Assembly: GCA_963722585.1 (NCBI GenBank)
Contig: CAVRNU010000021.1
Span: 1 to 64,000, forward strand
Direction: 5' to 3'
DNA: 64,000 nucleotides
DNA from: KBS-96 sp963722585
GTDB taxonomy: Bacteria; Acidobacteriota; Terriglobia; Bryobacterales; Bryobacteraceae
Positions 52,376 to 62,048 of this stretch are shown one piece after another. The notes beneath the pieces are model-generated. The model was not told the origin of the DNA, ran no database searches, and saw only the letters and a program-made list of their open reading frames with translations. The stretch's first letter is position 1, and each line of letters opens with the position of its first letter. Made by a program: the position numbers and the translations under genes.

Positions 52376-55054
52376 AGCGCAGCGTTGCGTGGGGATCGAT
52401 TCTCGCGGCCCGGATGGCGGGTGCGAGCCCTGCGAGGATGGCACAGGCGAGCACGATAAGCGCGGCGCAGGCAAAGCTCAGCGGATCGTGCAGGCTTACT
52501 TGGTACAGAACGCCCTCGTGCTCGTGAGGCACCATGTAGAGTGCGCTCCCGAGCAGCGATCCAATCACGAAGGCCGCACAAAAGCCGCAAGTCGCGCCGG
52601 CCACAGACAGGCGGATAACTCGGCTGAGCGTCAGGCGGACTATGCCCGACTGCTGCGCTCCGAGCGCGATGCGAATGCCGATTTCTCGAGTTCTTTGGGC
52701 AACTGCGAAGGATACCGTTCCATAGAGGGCGACGGCGGTTAAAATGAGCGCAAGACTCCCAAAAATCGCAATCAGCCATAGGTTGAGCCGGGCGCCTCGC
52801 ATAGCGTCGGTCGCGTACGACTCGAGCGGCTTGGGATCGCTCACGAATTGTTCTGCGTCGAGTTGTTGGAATTTGCGGCGTAGAACCGGCGCAACGGACG
52901 CGGGCGCGCTCGACTTAAACGTGACGTAAATGCCGCGCGGCGCAGCTTGCGCGAAGGGTAAGTATAGATCGTCGAACGGAACTTCGTCGAGGCCCACGTC
53001 TCTCGCATATCCGGCGACGCCTACGATCTCGACGATTCCTTCTCGCGCTATCGCATCTTCGTCACTCAAGAGGAATAATCGCTTACCAATCGGGTTTTCG
53101 CTGGGGAAGTGATGTCGCACGAAATTTTCGTTGACGATCGCCACGCGCGGGCTGGCTTGCGAATCGCGATCGCTGAAGCCGCGTCCGCGCAAAAGGGGAA
53201 TTTGGAGGGTGTGAAAGTAATCGGGGGTCACGTCGTGTTCAAGAGCGAATGGCTCTTGGCCATGAGCGGGGCGGGCCCGGTCGGTTCGGATAAACTTTAC
53301 GTCGGCGGCTCCCATCAACGGGATGCTGTTGGAAAGCACAAATTCCCGGATACCTGCCGTTGTGGCGGCCTCTGCTGCTACTCGCTCATAGAACGTTCTG
53401 ATTTGGCTTTCATTCGAATACCTCGCACCGCTCAAAGAGATTTGCATCGTCCATAAAGCATCAGGGCGGAAGCCAAGGGGTATATGCTGCATATCCCAAT
53501 TGCTGACGACAAACAAACCCGCTCCAAAGAGAGAAATGAAGGCAAGAGCTACTTGCGCGGCGGCGAGGAATTCGATGCGGAATCGTGATCCCGTGCCGCT
53601 CGATGCGCTTCTGCCGGAATCTCGTAGTGCAGCTTCCAGGTTGATAGCTGACGCAGATAGTCTTGGCGTGAGTCCAAAGAGAAACGTGGCGCCTGCCGAA
53701 ACGACCACGGCAAATGCAAGCGACCAGCCGTCTAGCGAGAGTTCGGATTCACGCTCCAATAGATTTGTTAGCGGTAGCGATCGAATGGCGTGAATGCTCC
53801 ACATTGCGAGGAGGACTCCGAATCCGGCGCCCACGAGAGCAATCCACGCGCTCTCGGCGATCGCTTGGCGGATTAGCGTCAACCGGCTCCCGCCAAGCGC
53901 TTCGCGGACAGCAAATTCACGCTGGCGAACGACGGAGCGCATCAATTGCAGACCGGCCACGTTGGCGCAGGCAATCAGAAGGACAAACACGGAGAAGGCA
54001 AACGAGAGCAGCAGCAAGGTGCGGTTGGCGGGGTTCATCAGATCGCCCAGCTTGAATACCATTGCGCTGAAATTTGCGTCGGTTTCAGGATGCTCGGCGG
54101 CGATGGTCCGGGCTACCGCTTCCATATCGCTCGATGCGAGGCCCATGGTCACTCCAGGGCGTCGACGCCCGATGACCTGCACATCCCGGACCTCGCGCGA
54201 TTTCGAGTACGAAACTTCAAGAGGGACGTACACGTCCGGTGTTCCAAGAACCTCGGCGCGGAATTCATCCGGGAGCACCCCTGTAACGCTAAACGCTTCG
54301 CCGTCCAGCTTGATGGTTTTGCCAATGGCCGCTTCGGGAGAACCAAACGCGCGGCGGGCCAGGTCGCTGCTCAGTATGGTTTCGGTCTGCTTTCCCGGCT
54401 GTTCGTCGGCAGCGTCAAATGTTCGACCCGCCTGAGGCTTCACTCGCAGAGTTTCGAAAAATCCTGCGGAAATTGCGCTAACCTCAGGGTGATCGCGAAA
54501 TTCATTTGCAGCGAAATTGCGTCGCTTTCCAAACTGCCATTGCCGCGAGACTTTCAAATGCGCGGTTGCGCTTGCGCCAATCGGCAAAATCGGCCGACCG
54601 AAACCGAAGATTGCCGCCATTTCTGTTTGAGATTCTTCTCCCAAACAATAGCCAGTTGCTTCGAATCGGGAAATGGAAAGGGACGCCAGATCTGCGATTC
54701 AACCACGCTGAATAGCGTCGTGGCGACTCCGATGCCGAGCGCGAGGGTAATCGCCGAAGTGGCGAAGAAACCGCGGTTTTTGAGATGAATGCGAAGGCCG
54801 TAGCGCAGATCGCGCAGGAAGTTCTCGACGAATGCCGTGCCGCGCGCATCCCGACATTCCTCTTTCAACTGCTCGGCGCCGCCTGCATCTCGCAAGGCGG
54901 CCGCGCGCGCCTGCTCGGGCGAAAGTCCATGAGCCAGATGCCGCGCTGTTTGCCGTTCGATGTAATCTTCCAGTTCGTCGCTCAAATCGCGTTCGGCTTG
55001 CTCACGCCGCAAAAGCCAAAGAGCTCGCGATCGCAAACTTCGCAGAATTCGCAT
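52368..55054 (-). pseudogene. ADOP-family MacB-like permease, broken by two frameshifts
   Basis: ATG 55054 opens a permease prefix (SLRSRALWLLRREQAERDLS, ARHLAHGLSPEQARAAALRD), a first membrane helix (GFFATSAITLALGIGVATTL) and IVWEKNLKQKW. The reading then moves to a second frame (RSADFADWRKRNRAFESLAA) near 54600 and to a third near 54520 (NFAANEFRDHPEVSAISAGF), where the main 750-residue part begins. That part has MacB_PCD domains and two FtsX blocks (LMRSVVRQREFAVREALGGS, FAVAQRTREIGIRIALGAQQ), ending RIDPHATLRCE. Each junction needs one base skipped. Substrate unknown; no ATPase gene adjoins. The family typically follows a PadR gene, as here. Confidence 0.85.
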
Positions 55055-55067
55055 GTCAGGCCTCCTT

Positions 55068-55397
55068 TCAACCCGCGAACACGATCGAAGAAATTGCGCC
55101 GGATAATCGTTTCCAGCCGGCAGTCTCTGCGCGCAACCGTTTACGTCCTTCCTTGGTAATCGAGTAGAACTTAACGCGCCGATTCGACTCGCTAACCGAC
55201 CATTCGGAAGCCACCCAACCTTCGCGCTCCAATTTATGCAGAGCCGGATAGAGCGAACCAGGGCCTACTTGCAGAACGTCTTTCGACATCTGCTTCATCC
55301 GTTCGACAATCGCCCAGCCGTGCATGGGTTCCAGATCGAGAATCTTGAGAATCAGAAGATCGAGGGTGCCTTGAACGAGGTCGGTTGGTTTACTCAT
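55068..55397 (-). CDS. PadR-family transcriptional regulator
   Basis: A 109-residue winged-helix protein. LVQGTLDLLILKILDLEPMH, then GWAIVERMKQMSKDVLQVGP and GSLYPALHKLEREGWVASEW form the canonical PadR N-terminal domain; the wing is NRRVKFYSITKEGRKRL. PadR proteins repress neighbouring transporter genes and release DNA on binding an effector. It is 13 bp upstream of the ADOP permease, the usual acidobacterial pair. A palindrome (55410-55427) lies just upstream of its own start, consistent with autorepression. Confidence 0.93.
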   Translation of the reverse strand: MSKPTDLVQGTLDLLILKILDLEPMHGWAIVERMKQMSKDVLQVGPGSLYPALHKLEREGWVASEWSVSESNRRVKFYSITKEGRKRLRAETAGWKRLSGAISSIVFAG

Positions 55398-55409
55398 TTT
55401 GATATATCA

Positions 55410-55427
55410 GTTACCAATATCGGTAAC
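55410..55427. promoter_or_regulatory. Palindromic operator candidate for PadR
   Basis: GTTACC-AATATC-GGTAAC is a perfect 6-bp inverted repeat with a 6-base spacer, 13 bases upstream of the padR ATG. TGATAT (55400-55405) and ATATCA (55437-55442) flank it. AT-rich symmetrical sites near the regulator's own start are usual for PadR. Confidence 0.55.
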
Positions 55428-55460
55428 CATATGAAGATATCACATCCGCGCTCGCGCAAA

Positions 55461-56432
55461 TTATCGCAGCGCGTCGAAGAGCAGTGCTTTCCACCGCGGG
55501 ATGTCGAGTTTCCAGCAGATGGTGGTGCGAACGGCTTTATTCAAGGCCTCCGACCAGACGTGCCGGTTACGTGGATTGCCTGCCACGTTCAAACGATCGA
55601 CGATGGTCATTCCGCGAGTCAGTGCGGTGCCAGTCTCAACTTCGACGTAGTGCTGACTGGATTCAAGGCACAGCGACGGATCGAGCAAGATACCCATCGC
55701 CACCGGATCCGGTAGGGAAATTCCAATCTCGCCCGTCTGCGTGCGATACGCTTCCATCGCGGTGCTGTTGGCGCGGACGGCAAAATCGGCAAAACTTGTT
55801 CCAAAGCCTGTGAGCTTTTCGATATCGTCGCTGCCCACCGCAGCCGGACCGCGACAAAGCTGCCATCCAATCAGCTCGATTGGAAGGCCGGATCGGAAGA
55901 CAATTCGTGCTGCCTCCGGATCGACCCAGATATTGAACTCCGCTGCTGGCGTAACATTTCCTTCACAACAAGGCGCGCCGCCCATAACAACGCAGCGAGC
56001 CACACGCGACGCAAGCGTAGGTTCCCGAGAAAGAGCAAGCGCAAGATTAGTGAGCGGACCCAGAGTAACGATCTCGATGCCAGGAACCTCCTTTACGACG
56101 CGGATGATCGTGTCGACAGCATGCTCGGTTTCAACCGATCTCTTTGACGGACGATAGCCGTGATCGCCCAACCCGTCGTGGCCATGGAACCAGTCCGCGA
56201 TTTGCAACTCACGCGCGAGCGGCCTGTCCGCGCCCGCAAATATCGGGACTTCGGCTGCGCACAATTCCACCGTGTAGAGAGCATTGCTAGTCGCCTGGTC
56301 CAGCGGAACATTGCCGGCGACAACGGTAATGGCCTCTACCTCGACGTCGCGGGAGCGCAGCGCCATAATTAGCGCCACGGCGTCGTCGGAAGCCGTATCG
56401 GTATCGATAAGGGTCCGCCGCGCTTCACTCAA
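55461..56432 (-). CDS. Inosine-uridine-type nucleoside hydrolase
   Basis: A 323-residue protein. The Ca-binding motif is IDTDTASDDAVALIMALRS (DTDxxxDDA) at the N-terminus; ITVVAGNVPLDQATSNALYT, VTLGPLTNLALAL and AEFNIWVDPEAARIVF are further family segments. It splits ribonucleosides into base and ribose, feeding both the purine and pyrimidine genes on either side. Specificity cannot be read from the sequence. It lies 6 bp after the NCS1 permease, suggesting one transcript. Confidence 0.92.
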   Translation of the reverse strand: MSEARRTLIDTDTASDDAVALIMALRSRDVEVEAITVVAGNVPLDQATSNALYTVELCAAEVPIFAGADRPLARELQIADWFHGHDGLGDHGYRPSKRSVETEHAVDTIIRVVKEVPGIEIVTLGPLTNLALALSREPTLASRVARCVVMGGAPCCEGNVTPAAEFNIWVDPEAARIVFRSGLPIELIGWQLCRGPAAVGSDDIEKLTGFGTSFADFAVRANSTAMEAYRTQTGEIGISLPDPVAMGILLDPSLCLESSQHYVEVETGTALTRGMTIVDRLNVAGNPRNRHVWSEALNKAVRTTICWKLDIPRWKALLFDALR

Positions 56433-56438
56433 TCGTCT

Positions 56439-57872
56439 TCATCCTGATGGGTTGCGCATGCTGATGAAATAGACCAACCCCGCAACGCCGAACCCCACAA
56501 ACCAGGAATAATCGTAAAGCCACCTGAGCGTGGGGACAACCAGCCCGCAAAGCGCAACGGCAACGCCCGCGGCAAGCGCTAGCAGTGCTCGCGGGTTGAT
56601 GCCGTTCCGGTACTCATAGATACCGTTGCGCCGGTACAGGCCCTCGAGGTCGAGCCGAGTTCCGCGCACCAGAAAGTAGTCCGTAATCATGACTCCGGCA
56701 ACCGGGCCCAGAAGCCCGGAATAGCCGACCAGCCAGCCGAAGATGTAGCTGTTGAAATCCGTCAGCAGCTTCCAGGGCATCATGCAGAGTCCAGCAACGC
56801 CCGTGATCAGTCCACCGGTGCGAAACGAAATCAGCCGCGGGTTGAGGTTTGAAAAATCGTTCGATGGCGAGACTACATTGGCGGCTACGTTGGTATTGAG
56901 AGTTGCAACAAGCAGCGCGATTAACGCGATTGAAGCGACGACGGGCTGTTGGAACCTTCCCAGCAATGCCACAGGATCCCAAATGGCTTGACCGAAGAGA
57001 ACGACTGAGGCGGAGGTGACCGCCACGCCGATAAAGGCGTATAGGGTCATGGCCGGCGGCAGTCCCACTGCCTGCCCGATTATCTGAGCTTTCTGTGATT
57101 TTGCATAACGTGTAAAGTCGGGGATATTCAAAGCCACCGTGGCCCAGAACCCAACCATCCCTGTCAGCGACGGAATGAAGAAGTGAAGGAATTGCGCTGT
57201 CGTCTTGAATTTACTGGGGCTGCTCAACACCGGACCCAAGCCGCCGGCTTTGCCCGTAATCCACCAGAGCAGTAAAAGGCCGATGCCCAGCATGAAAGGC
57301 GCGCCGACTCCCTCGAGGAACCGGATCATGTCAATGCCCTTCCAGATCACAAAGAGGTTCAGACTCCAGAAGGCGAAAAAACAGAGCCAGGGTACGGCTG
57401 AACTGTTCGCCGCTGCGGGGACCAGGATGCGCAGCATCGAGTAAATCGCCTGTCCACCAATCCACGTCTGGATGCCGAACCAGCCGCACGCCACGATGGC
57501 CCTTAGTACTGCCGGAACATTAGCGCCGCGCACGCCGAACGATGCGCGAACAAAAACCGGGAACGGAATACCGTACTTGGCTCCGGCATGCGCGTTAAGC
57601 AGCATCGGGATCAGAACAATGACGTTTCCCAGCAGAATTGTCCCGATCGCTTGTTTCCAACTCATGCCGCCGGCGATCAGGCCTGAGGCAAGCATATACG
57701 TTGGAATGCATACGCTCATCGCAACCCAAAGCGAAGCGTAATTGTAGGCGCCCCAGGTTCGGCGGGATTGCTCGACCGGGGCGAGATCGTCATTGTAAAG
57801 GCTGGGATCATAGCCACCGCCCGGCGCAACCGCCGGCGTTGCTCCGCGTTGCGCGTCCGTTCCTCGAACCAT
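56439..57872 (-). CDS. NCS1-family nucleobase/allantoin/hydantoin permease
   Basis: A 477-residue protein with about twelve membrane segments. NDDLAPVEQSRRTWGAYNYA, then SLWVAMSVCIPTYMLASGLI is the NCS1 N-terminal signature; CGWFGIQTWIGGQAIYSML, NIPDFTRYAKSQKAQIIGQA and TNVAANVVSPSNDFSNLNP are also conserved. The family imports uracil, allantoin, hydantoins or cytosine with sodium or protons. It begins a minus-strand run that continues with the nucleoside hydrolase and lies divergent to preT, so it may serve purine and pyrimidine routes. Confidence 0.93.
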   Translation of the reverse strand: MVRGTDAQRGATPAVAPGGGYDPSLYNDDLAPVEQSRRTWGAYNYASLWVAMSVCIPTYMLASGLIAGGMSWKQAIGTILLGNVIVLIPMLLNAHAGAKYGIPFPVFVRASFGVRGANVPAVLRAIVACGWFGIQTWIGGQAIYSMLRILVPAAANSSAVPWLCFFAFWSLNLFVIWKGIDMIRFLEGVGAPFMLGIGLLLLWWITGKAGGLGPVLSSPSKFKTTAQFLHFFIPSLTGMVGFWATVALNIPDFTRYAKSQKAQIIGQAVGLPPAMTLYAFIGVAVTSASVVLFGQAIWDPVALLGRFQQPVVASIALIALLVATLNTNVAANVVSPSNDFSNLNPRLISFRTGGLITGVAGLCMMPWKLLTDFNSYIFGWLVGYSGLLGPVAGVMITDYFLVRGTRLDLEGLYRRNGIYEYRNGINPRALLALAAGVAVALCGLVVPTLRWLYDYSWFVGFGVAGLVYFISMRNPSG

Positions 57873-57901
57873 AGCTCAGCGTAGTTTGTGCGGCCGTCCG
57901 A

Positions 57902-57930
57902 TTGCAACAGAACTTGCGCTCGACTAAGAT
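57902..57930 (+). promoter_or_regulatory. Sigma-70-type promoter for the pyrimidine operon
   Basis: TTGCAA (57902-57907), a 17-base spacer and TAAGAT (57925-57930) lie just before preT. The predicted start at about 57937 leaves a leader of only some six bases, so the mRNA would be nearly leaderless. Confidence 0.55.
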
Positions 57931-57942
57931 AGAAGCTCCGAA

Positions 57943-59256
57943 GTGAATGCGCCGCTTGCAGAGTTGCTACCGCCGTTAAGCGACCACGAAGCGTTGGTTG
58001 AAGCCAATCGCTGCCTGTTCTGCTATGACGCGCCGTGTACACACGCCTGCCCAACTCACATTAATGTCCCTCGCTTCATAAAGAAAATCGCGTCGGGCAA
58101 TACTCTGGGTTCAGCCCGAACGATTCTCGAAGCCAACCTTCTGGGTGCGACTTGCTCGCGAGTCTGCCCGGTTCAGGAGCTGTGCGAAGGGGCCTGCGTT
58201 CTTGGATCCGAACATAAGCCGATCATGATTGGCCGGCTCCAGAGATACGCCATGGACTATGTCTACGACAGGCAGGTCGATGTATTCTCCAGAGCGTCAC
58301 CGTCGGGAAAGCGAGTTGCCGTCGTAGGTGCGGGCGCGGCCGGACTATCGTGTGCGGGTGAGCTCGCAAAACGCGGTTATTCGGTGACCGTCTTTGAAAA
58401 ACGCAACCTGGCCGGCGGACTATCCACGTACGGCATTATCGTTTTGCGGGAGCCTGTTCCAGTCGCGCTCGCTGAAATCGAAATGATCAAGCGCCTCGGA
58501 GTTGAGTTTCGAATGGGTGTCGAACTCTGCCGCGCTATCAGACTCGCTGATCTTCGATCGGAGTTCGATGCTGTGTTCTTGAGCGCTGGATTCGGCCCGA
58601 CTCCGTCGCTCGGTATCCCTGGCGAAGAACAGATCGTCGATGGCCTCGCCTATATCGAGCAAAGCAAGCTCGATCCATCGCACCTCGAGGTGGGAACGAG
58701 AGTCGTCGTGATCGGCGCGGGAAATACGGCGATAGACTGCGCAACCATCGCAAAGAGGCTGGGAGCGGAAGAAGTTACCATCGTGTACCGGCGCTCGGAG
58801 AGCGAAGTGACCGCCTATCCGCACGAAATTGCCTTTATTCGGAATGAAGGCGTCGAGTTTCGGTGGCTAACTCAGCCCGTCAAAGTCGTGGTCCGCGATG
58901 GACAGGTGGTCGGGCTCGACTGCATCCGAGTTGCCCTCGGTAAGTTGGACGCAAGCGGACGTCCAGCGCCAGAGCCCGTGTCCGGCTCGGAATTTTTCAT
59001 TGCCGCGGATCAGGTTGTCAAAGCGATCGGTCAAGAACGACCGCCATTCGCTGCGGCGCTCGGCTTGGCAACAAAGCGCGGCTATATCGACGTAAATCCG
59101 GACTTTGAAACCAACATACCCAACGTGTTTGCGGGCGGCGACTCGATTCGCTCTTGGGGCACGTGCTCGACGGTGATGGCGGTCCAGGATGGGAAACTGG
59201 CTGCGCTCGCTATCCATGAAAGGCTCGCCCAATCGGCGCGAGCGGAGGCGATTTGA
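57943..59256 (+). CDS. preT: Dihydropyrimidine dehydrogenase, flavin/Fe-S subunit
   Basis: A 437-residue protein from GTG 57943. Cluster-binding N-terminus (CLFCYDAPCTHACPTHINVP, later CSRVCPVQELCEGACVLG), FAD-binding VAVVGAGAAGLSCAGELAKR and NAD(P)-binding VVVIGAGNTAIDCATIAKRL match the GltD-like PreT subunit. It takes electrons from NAD(P)H and passes them to PreA for reduction of uracil and thymine. A GltD of glutamate synthase is excluded by the adjacent preA. Its TGA directly abuts the preA ATG. Confidence 0.93.
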   Translation: MNAPLAELLPPLSDHEALVEANRCLFCYDAPCTHACPTHINVPRFIKKIASGNTLGSARTILEANLLGATCSRVCPVQELCEGACVLGSEHKPIMIGRLQRYAMDYVYDRQVDVFSRASPSGKRVAVVGAGAAGLSCAGELAKRGYSVTVFEKRNLAGGLSTYGIIVLREPVPVALAEIEMIKRLGVEFRMGVELCRAIRLADLRSEFDAVFLSAGFGPTPSLGIPGEEQIVDGLAYIEQSKLDPSHLEVGTRVVVIGAGNTAIDCATIAKRLGAEEVTIVYRRSESEVTAYPHEIAFIRNEGVEFRWLTQPVKVVVRDGQVVGLDCIRVALGKLDASGRPAPEPVSGSEFFIAADQVVKAIGQERPPFAAALGLATKRGYIDVNPDFETNIPNVFAGGDSIRSWGTCSTVMAVQDGKLAALAIHERLAQSARAEAI

Positions 59257-60642
59257 ATGGCGGATCTTCGAACGAGCTTTGCCGGAATCAAATCGCTGAA
59301 CCCTTTCTGGCTGGCTTCAGCGCCCCCTACAAATTCGGGCGCGCAAATTCACAAAGCATTCGAGGCAGGTTGGGGCGGAGCCGTCTGGAAGACCATCGGC
59401 GCACCGGTGTTGAACGTTTCGAATCGCTATGGCGCGTGGCATTATGGCACGGAAAAGATGCTGGCGATCAACAATGTCGAGCTGATTTCAGACCGTCCCA
59501 TCGAAATTAACCTGCGTGAAATCGCCGATGTGAAGCGGCATTGGCCGGACCGCGCGGTGGTCGTTTCGGCAATGGTCGAATCGTCCGCAAAGGCATGGAG
59601 CGAAATCGTGCGCCGCATAGAAGACACAGGCGCCGACGGAATTGAGCTTAACTACGGATGTCCGCATGGAATGAGCGAGCGTGGAATGGGCAGCGCCGTT
59701 GGACAAGTTCCCGAATACTGCGAGAAGATTACGGGCTGGGTTAAAGGCGCGGCCCGCATTCCCATCATCGTCAAACTCACGCCAAACATTACCAACATCG
59801 TTTATCCGGCACGCGCCGCCATCAAGGCTGGCGCCGATGGGTTGTCGCTGATTAATACGATCAACTCCATCGTCGGAGTCGATCTCGACACGCTCGAGGT
59901 TACGCCCAGCATTGCAGGTAAGGGCGGTCATGGCGGATACGCCGGGCCCGCCGTGAAGCCCATCGCACTCAATCTGCTGTCGGAGCTTGGAACAGACGAA
60001 GCCGTCAGCTCTTCTGGCGTGTCTATTTCCGGCATGGGAGGCATCTCGACTTGGAAAGACGCGGCCGAGTTTCTTCTGCTTGGTGCGACTAGCTTGCAGG
60101 TTTGTACCGCTGTTATGCACTACGGTTTCCGCATTATCGAGGACCTGTGCGATGGGCTTTCGAATTGGATGGAAGCGAAGGGATTCGCCTCGCTCGACGA
60201 GTTGAGAGGGAAAGCGCTTCGTGGCATCTCGGATTTCAAGGACTTCGATCTCGCGTTCCGCGCGGTCGCGCGCATCAACACGGATAAGTGCATCAAGTGC
60301 AATCTTTGCTATGTTGCTTGCAACGATACCGCTCACCAGTGCATTGATCTGGTTGCAACGGATGGACGAATCGTCGAACCGCTTGCATACGATGTCCGAT
60401 CAAATGGCAAGCTTGAGGCCGTAAACTCTCGCCCCCAGCCGCGAGTGCGCGAAGAAGATTGTGTCGGTTGCCGGCTGTGCTACAACGTTTGTCCTGTGAA
60501 CAACTGCATCGAAATGGTTGAGCTGCCGCCGCTTGGGCCGTCCGTCACGTGGGACGAACTCTCGAAAACTCAGCCTGAGGTGACAGACGATTGGGAAGCC
60601 ATGAAGCGCTACCGCGCCGCTCACGGCATTCACATCCACTAG
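59257..60642 (+). CDS. preA: NAD-dependent dihydropyrimidine dehydrogenase, pyrimidine-reducing subunit
   Basis: A 461-residue protein. The N-terminal domain is dihydroorotate-dehydrogenase-like, with FMN contacts in FWLASAPPTNSGAQIHKAFE, ELNYGCPHGMSERGMGSAVG and SGMGGISTWKDAAEFLLLGA. The C-terminal part holds two [4Fe-4S] sites, CIKCNLCYVAC and CVGCRLCYNVCPVNNC. It reduces uracil to dihydrouracil. It directly follows preT and precedes the dihydropyrimidinase by 12 bp. Confidence 0.95.
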   Translation: MADLRTSFAGIKSLNPFWLASAPPTNSGAQIHKAFEAGWGGAVWKTIGAPVLNVSNRYGAWHYGTEKMLAINNVELISDRPIEINLREIADVKRHWPDRAVVVSAMVESSAKAWSEIVRRIEDTGADGIELNYGCPHGMSERGMGSAVGQVPEYCEKITGWVKGAARIPIIVKLTPNITNIVYPARAAIKAGADGLSLINTINSIVGVDLDTLEVTPSIAGKGGHGGYAGPAVKPIALNLLSELGTDEAVSSSGVSISGMGGISTWKDAAEFLLLGATSLQVCTAVMHYGFRIIEDLCDGLSNWMEAKGFASLDELRGKALRGISDFKDFDLAFRAVARINTDKCIKCNLCYVACNDTAHQCIDLVATDGRIVEPLAYDVRSNGKLEAVNSRPQPRVREEDCVGCRLCYNVCPVNNCIEMVELPPLGPSVTWDELSKTQPEVTDDWEAMKRYRAAHGIHIH

Positions 60643-60654
60643 GAGTTCCACCGC

Positions 60655-62034
60655 TTGCCGCTGCTGATCAGGAATGGCGACATCGTAACGGCTGAGTCGC
60701 GTTGCCGCGCCGACATATACATCGAAGACGAGACCATCACGCGAATGGGGCAAGATCTTGAAACGCCGCCCGGCGCGGATGTCATCGACGCGACAGGCAA
60801 GTTTGTGTTTCCGGGATTCATCGATCCGCACGTTCACATTTACTTGCCATTCATGGCGACATTCGCCAAGGACACACATGAGACCGGCAGCATTGCAGCA
60901 TTGATCGGCGGCACGACAACTTACATCGAAATGTGTTGCCCTTCGCGGATGGACGATGCGCTCGAAGGATACCATTTGTGGAAGTCGAAAGCCGAAAAAA
61001 ACAGCGCTTGCGATTACACCTTTCACATGGCTGTTTCGAAATTTTCCGGTGAAACCGAATCGCAGCTCCGGGAAATTGTCCGCGATGGCATCAGCTCGTT
61101 CAAGATTTTTCTCGCGTACAAGAATTTTTTCGGTATCGAAGATTGCGAGATATATCGGACTCTTGCGCTCGCACGCAAGCTTGGAGTCATCACCACTGCG
61201 CACTGCGAAAATGCCGAGCTTGTCGCGCAGCTTCAGCAAGAATCGATTGCGGCTGGTAAAACCGGGCCTGAATGGCACGAGCCGAGCCGGCCTGAGTCTG
61301 TCGAGGCGGAAGGCACTCATCATTTCGCGACTTTCCTCGAAAACACCGGGGCCCGAGGCTACGTGGTTCATCTTTCGTGCGAAAAAGCACTGAAAGCAGC
61401 TCTCGCCGCAAAAGAGCGCGGTGTCAAAATCCATATCGAATCGGTGGTTCCGCATTTTTTTCTCGACAAGACGCACGCTGAGCAGTCTGGCATCGAAGGC
61501 ATGAAGTACGTCATGTCCCCTCCCTTGCGCGATAAGCGCAACCAGTCTGTGCTGTGGAACGCGTTGACGGCGAGTCTTATCGACACGGTCGCCACCGATC
61601 ACTGTCCTTTCGACACCGAGCAAAAACTGTTGGGTACGAACGCATTCACTCAAATCCCTAACGGGATTCCGAGTATTGAGGAGCGCGTGAACCTGCTTTT
61701 TACGTATGGTGTCAAACGCGGCAAGCTCGATCTTCAGCGGTTTGTCGACGCGGCGAGTACTCGCGCGGCCCGGATTTTTGGATTATTTCCGCGAAAGGGA
61801 ACGATCGCAGTTGGCAGCGATGCCGATCTCGTTGTGTACGACCCGGCTTACAGCGGGATCATCTCCGCTTCCACGCAACATGTCAACAACGATTACAACG
61901 GATTCGAAGGAATGCGCATTGAAGGCCGTCCGTCGGTGGTTACGGTTCGTGGGACGGTTCAGGTGCGCGATGGCGAGTTCGTCGGCGAACGCGGGCGCGG
62001 GCGCTTCATTAGGCGCGATCCGTCTGATTTCTGA
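60655..62034 (+). CDS. hydA: Dihydropyrimidinase
   Basis: A 459-residue cyclic amidohydrolase. Start TTG 60655, with AGGAG about ten bases upstream. The zinc ligands HVH are in GFIDPHVHIYLPFMATFAKD, the carbamylated Lys in SSFKIFLAYKNFFG, and the catalytic Asp in TVATDHCPFDTEQK. It opens dihydrouracil or dihydrothymine to the N-carbamoyl-beta-amino acid. The following gene, 14 bp away, hydrolyses that product. A hydantoinase activity is usual for the family. Confidence 0.93.
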   Translation: MPLLIRNGDIVTAESRCRADIYIEDETITRMGQDLETPPGADVIDATGKFVFPGFIDPHVHIYLPFMATFAKDTHETGSIAALIGGTTTYIEMCCPSRMDDALEGYHLWKSKAEKNSACDYTFHMAVSKFSGETESQLREIVRDGISSFKIFLAYKNFFGIEDCEIYRTLALARKLGVITTAHCENAELVAQLQQESIAAGKTGPEWHEPSRPESVEAEGTHHFATFLENTGARGYVVHLSCEKALKAALAAKERGVKIHIESVVPHFFLDKTHAEQSGIEGMKYVMSPPLRDKRNQSVLWNALTASLIDTVATDHCPFDTEQKLLGTNAFTQIPNGIPSIEERVNLLFTYGVKRGKLDLQRFVDAASTRAARIFGLFPRKGTIAVGSDADLVVYDPAYSGIISASTQHVNNDYNGFEGMRIEGRPSVVTVRGTVQVRDGEFVGERGRGRFIRRDPSDF

Positions 62035-62048
62035 GATATTTCCTCTAA

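Noticed and set aside
57943..59256. Glutamate synthase small subunit (GltD)
   Set aside because: The fold is shared, but the gene abuts preA and there is no GltB gene.
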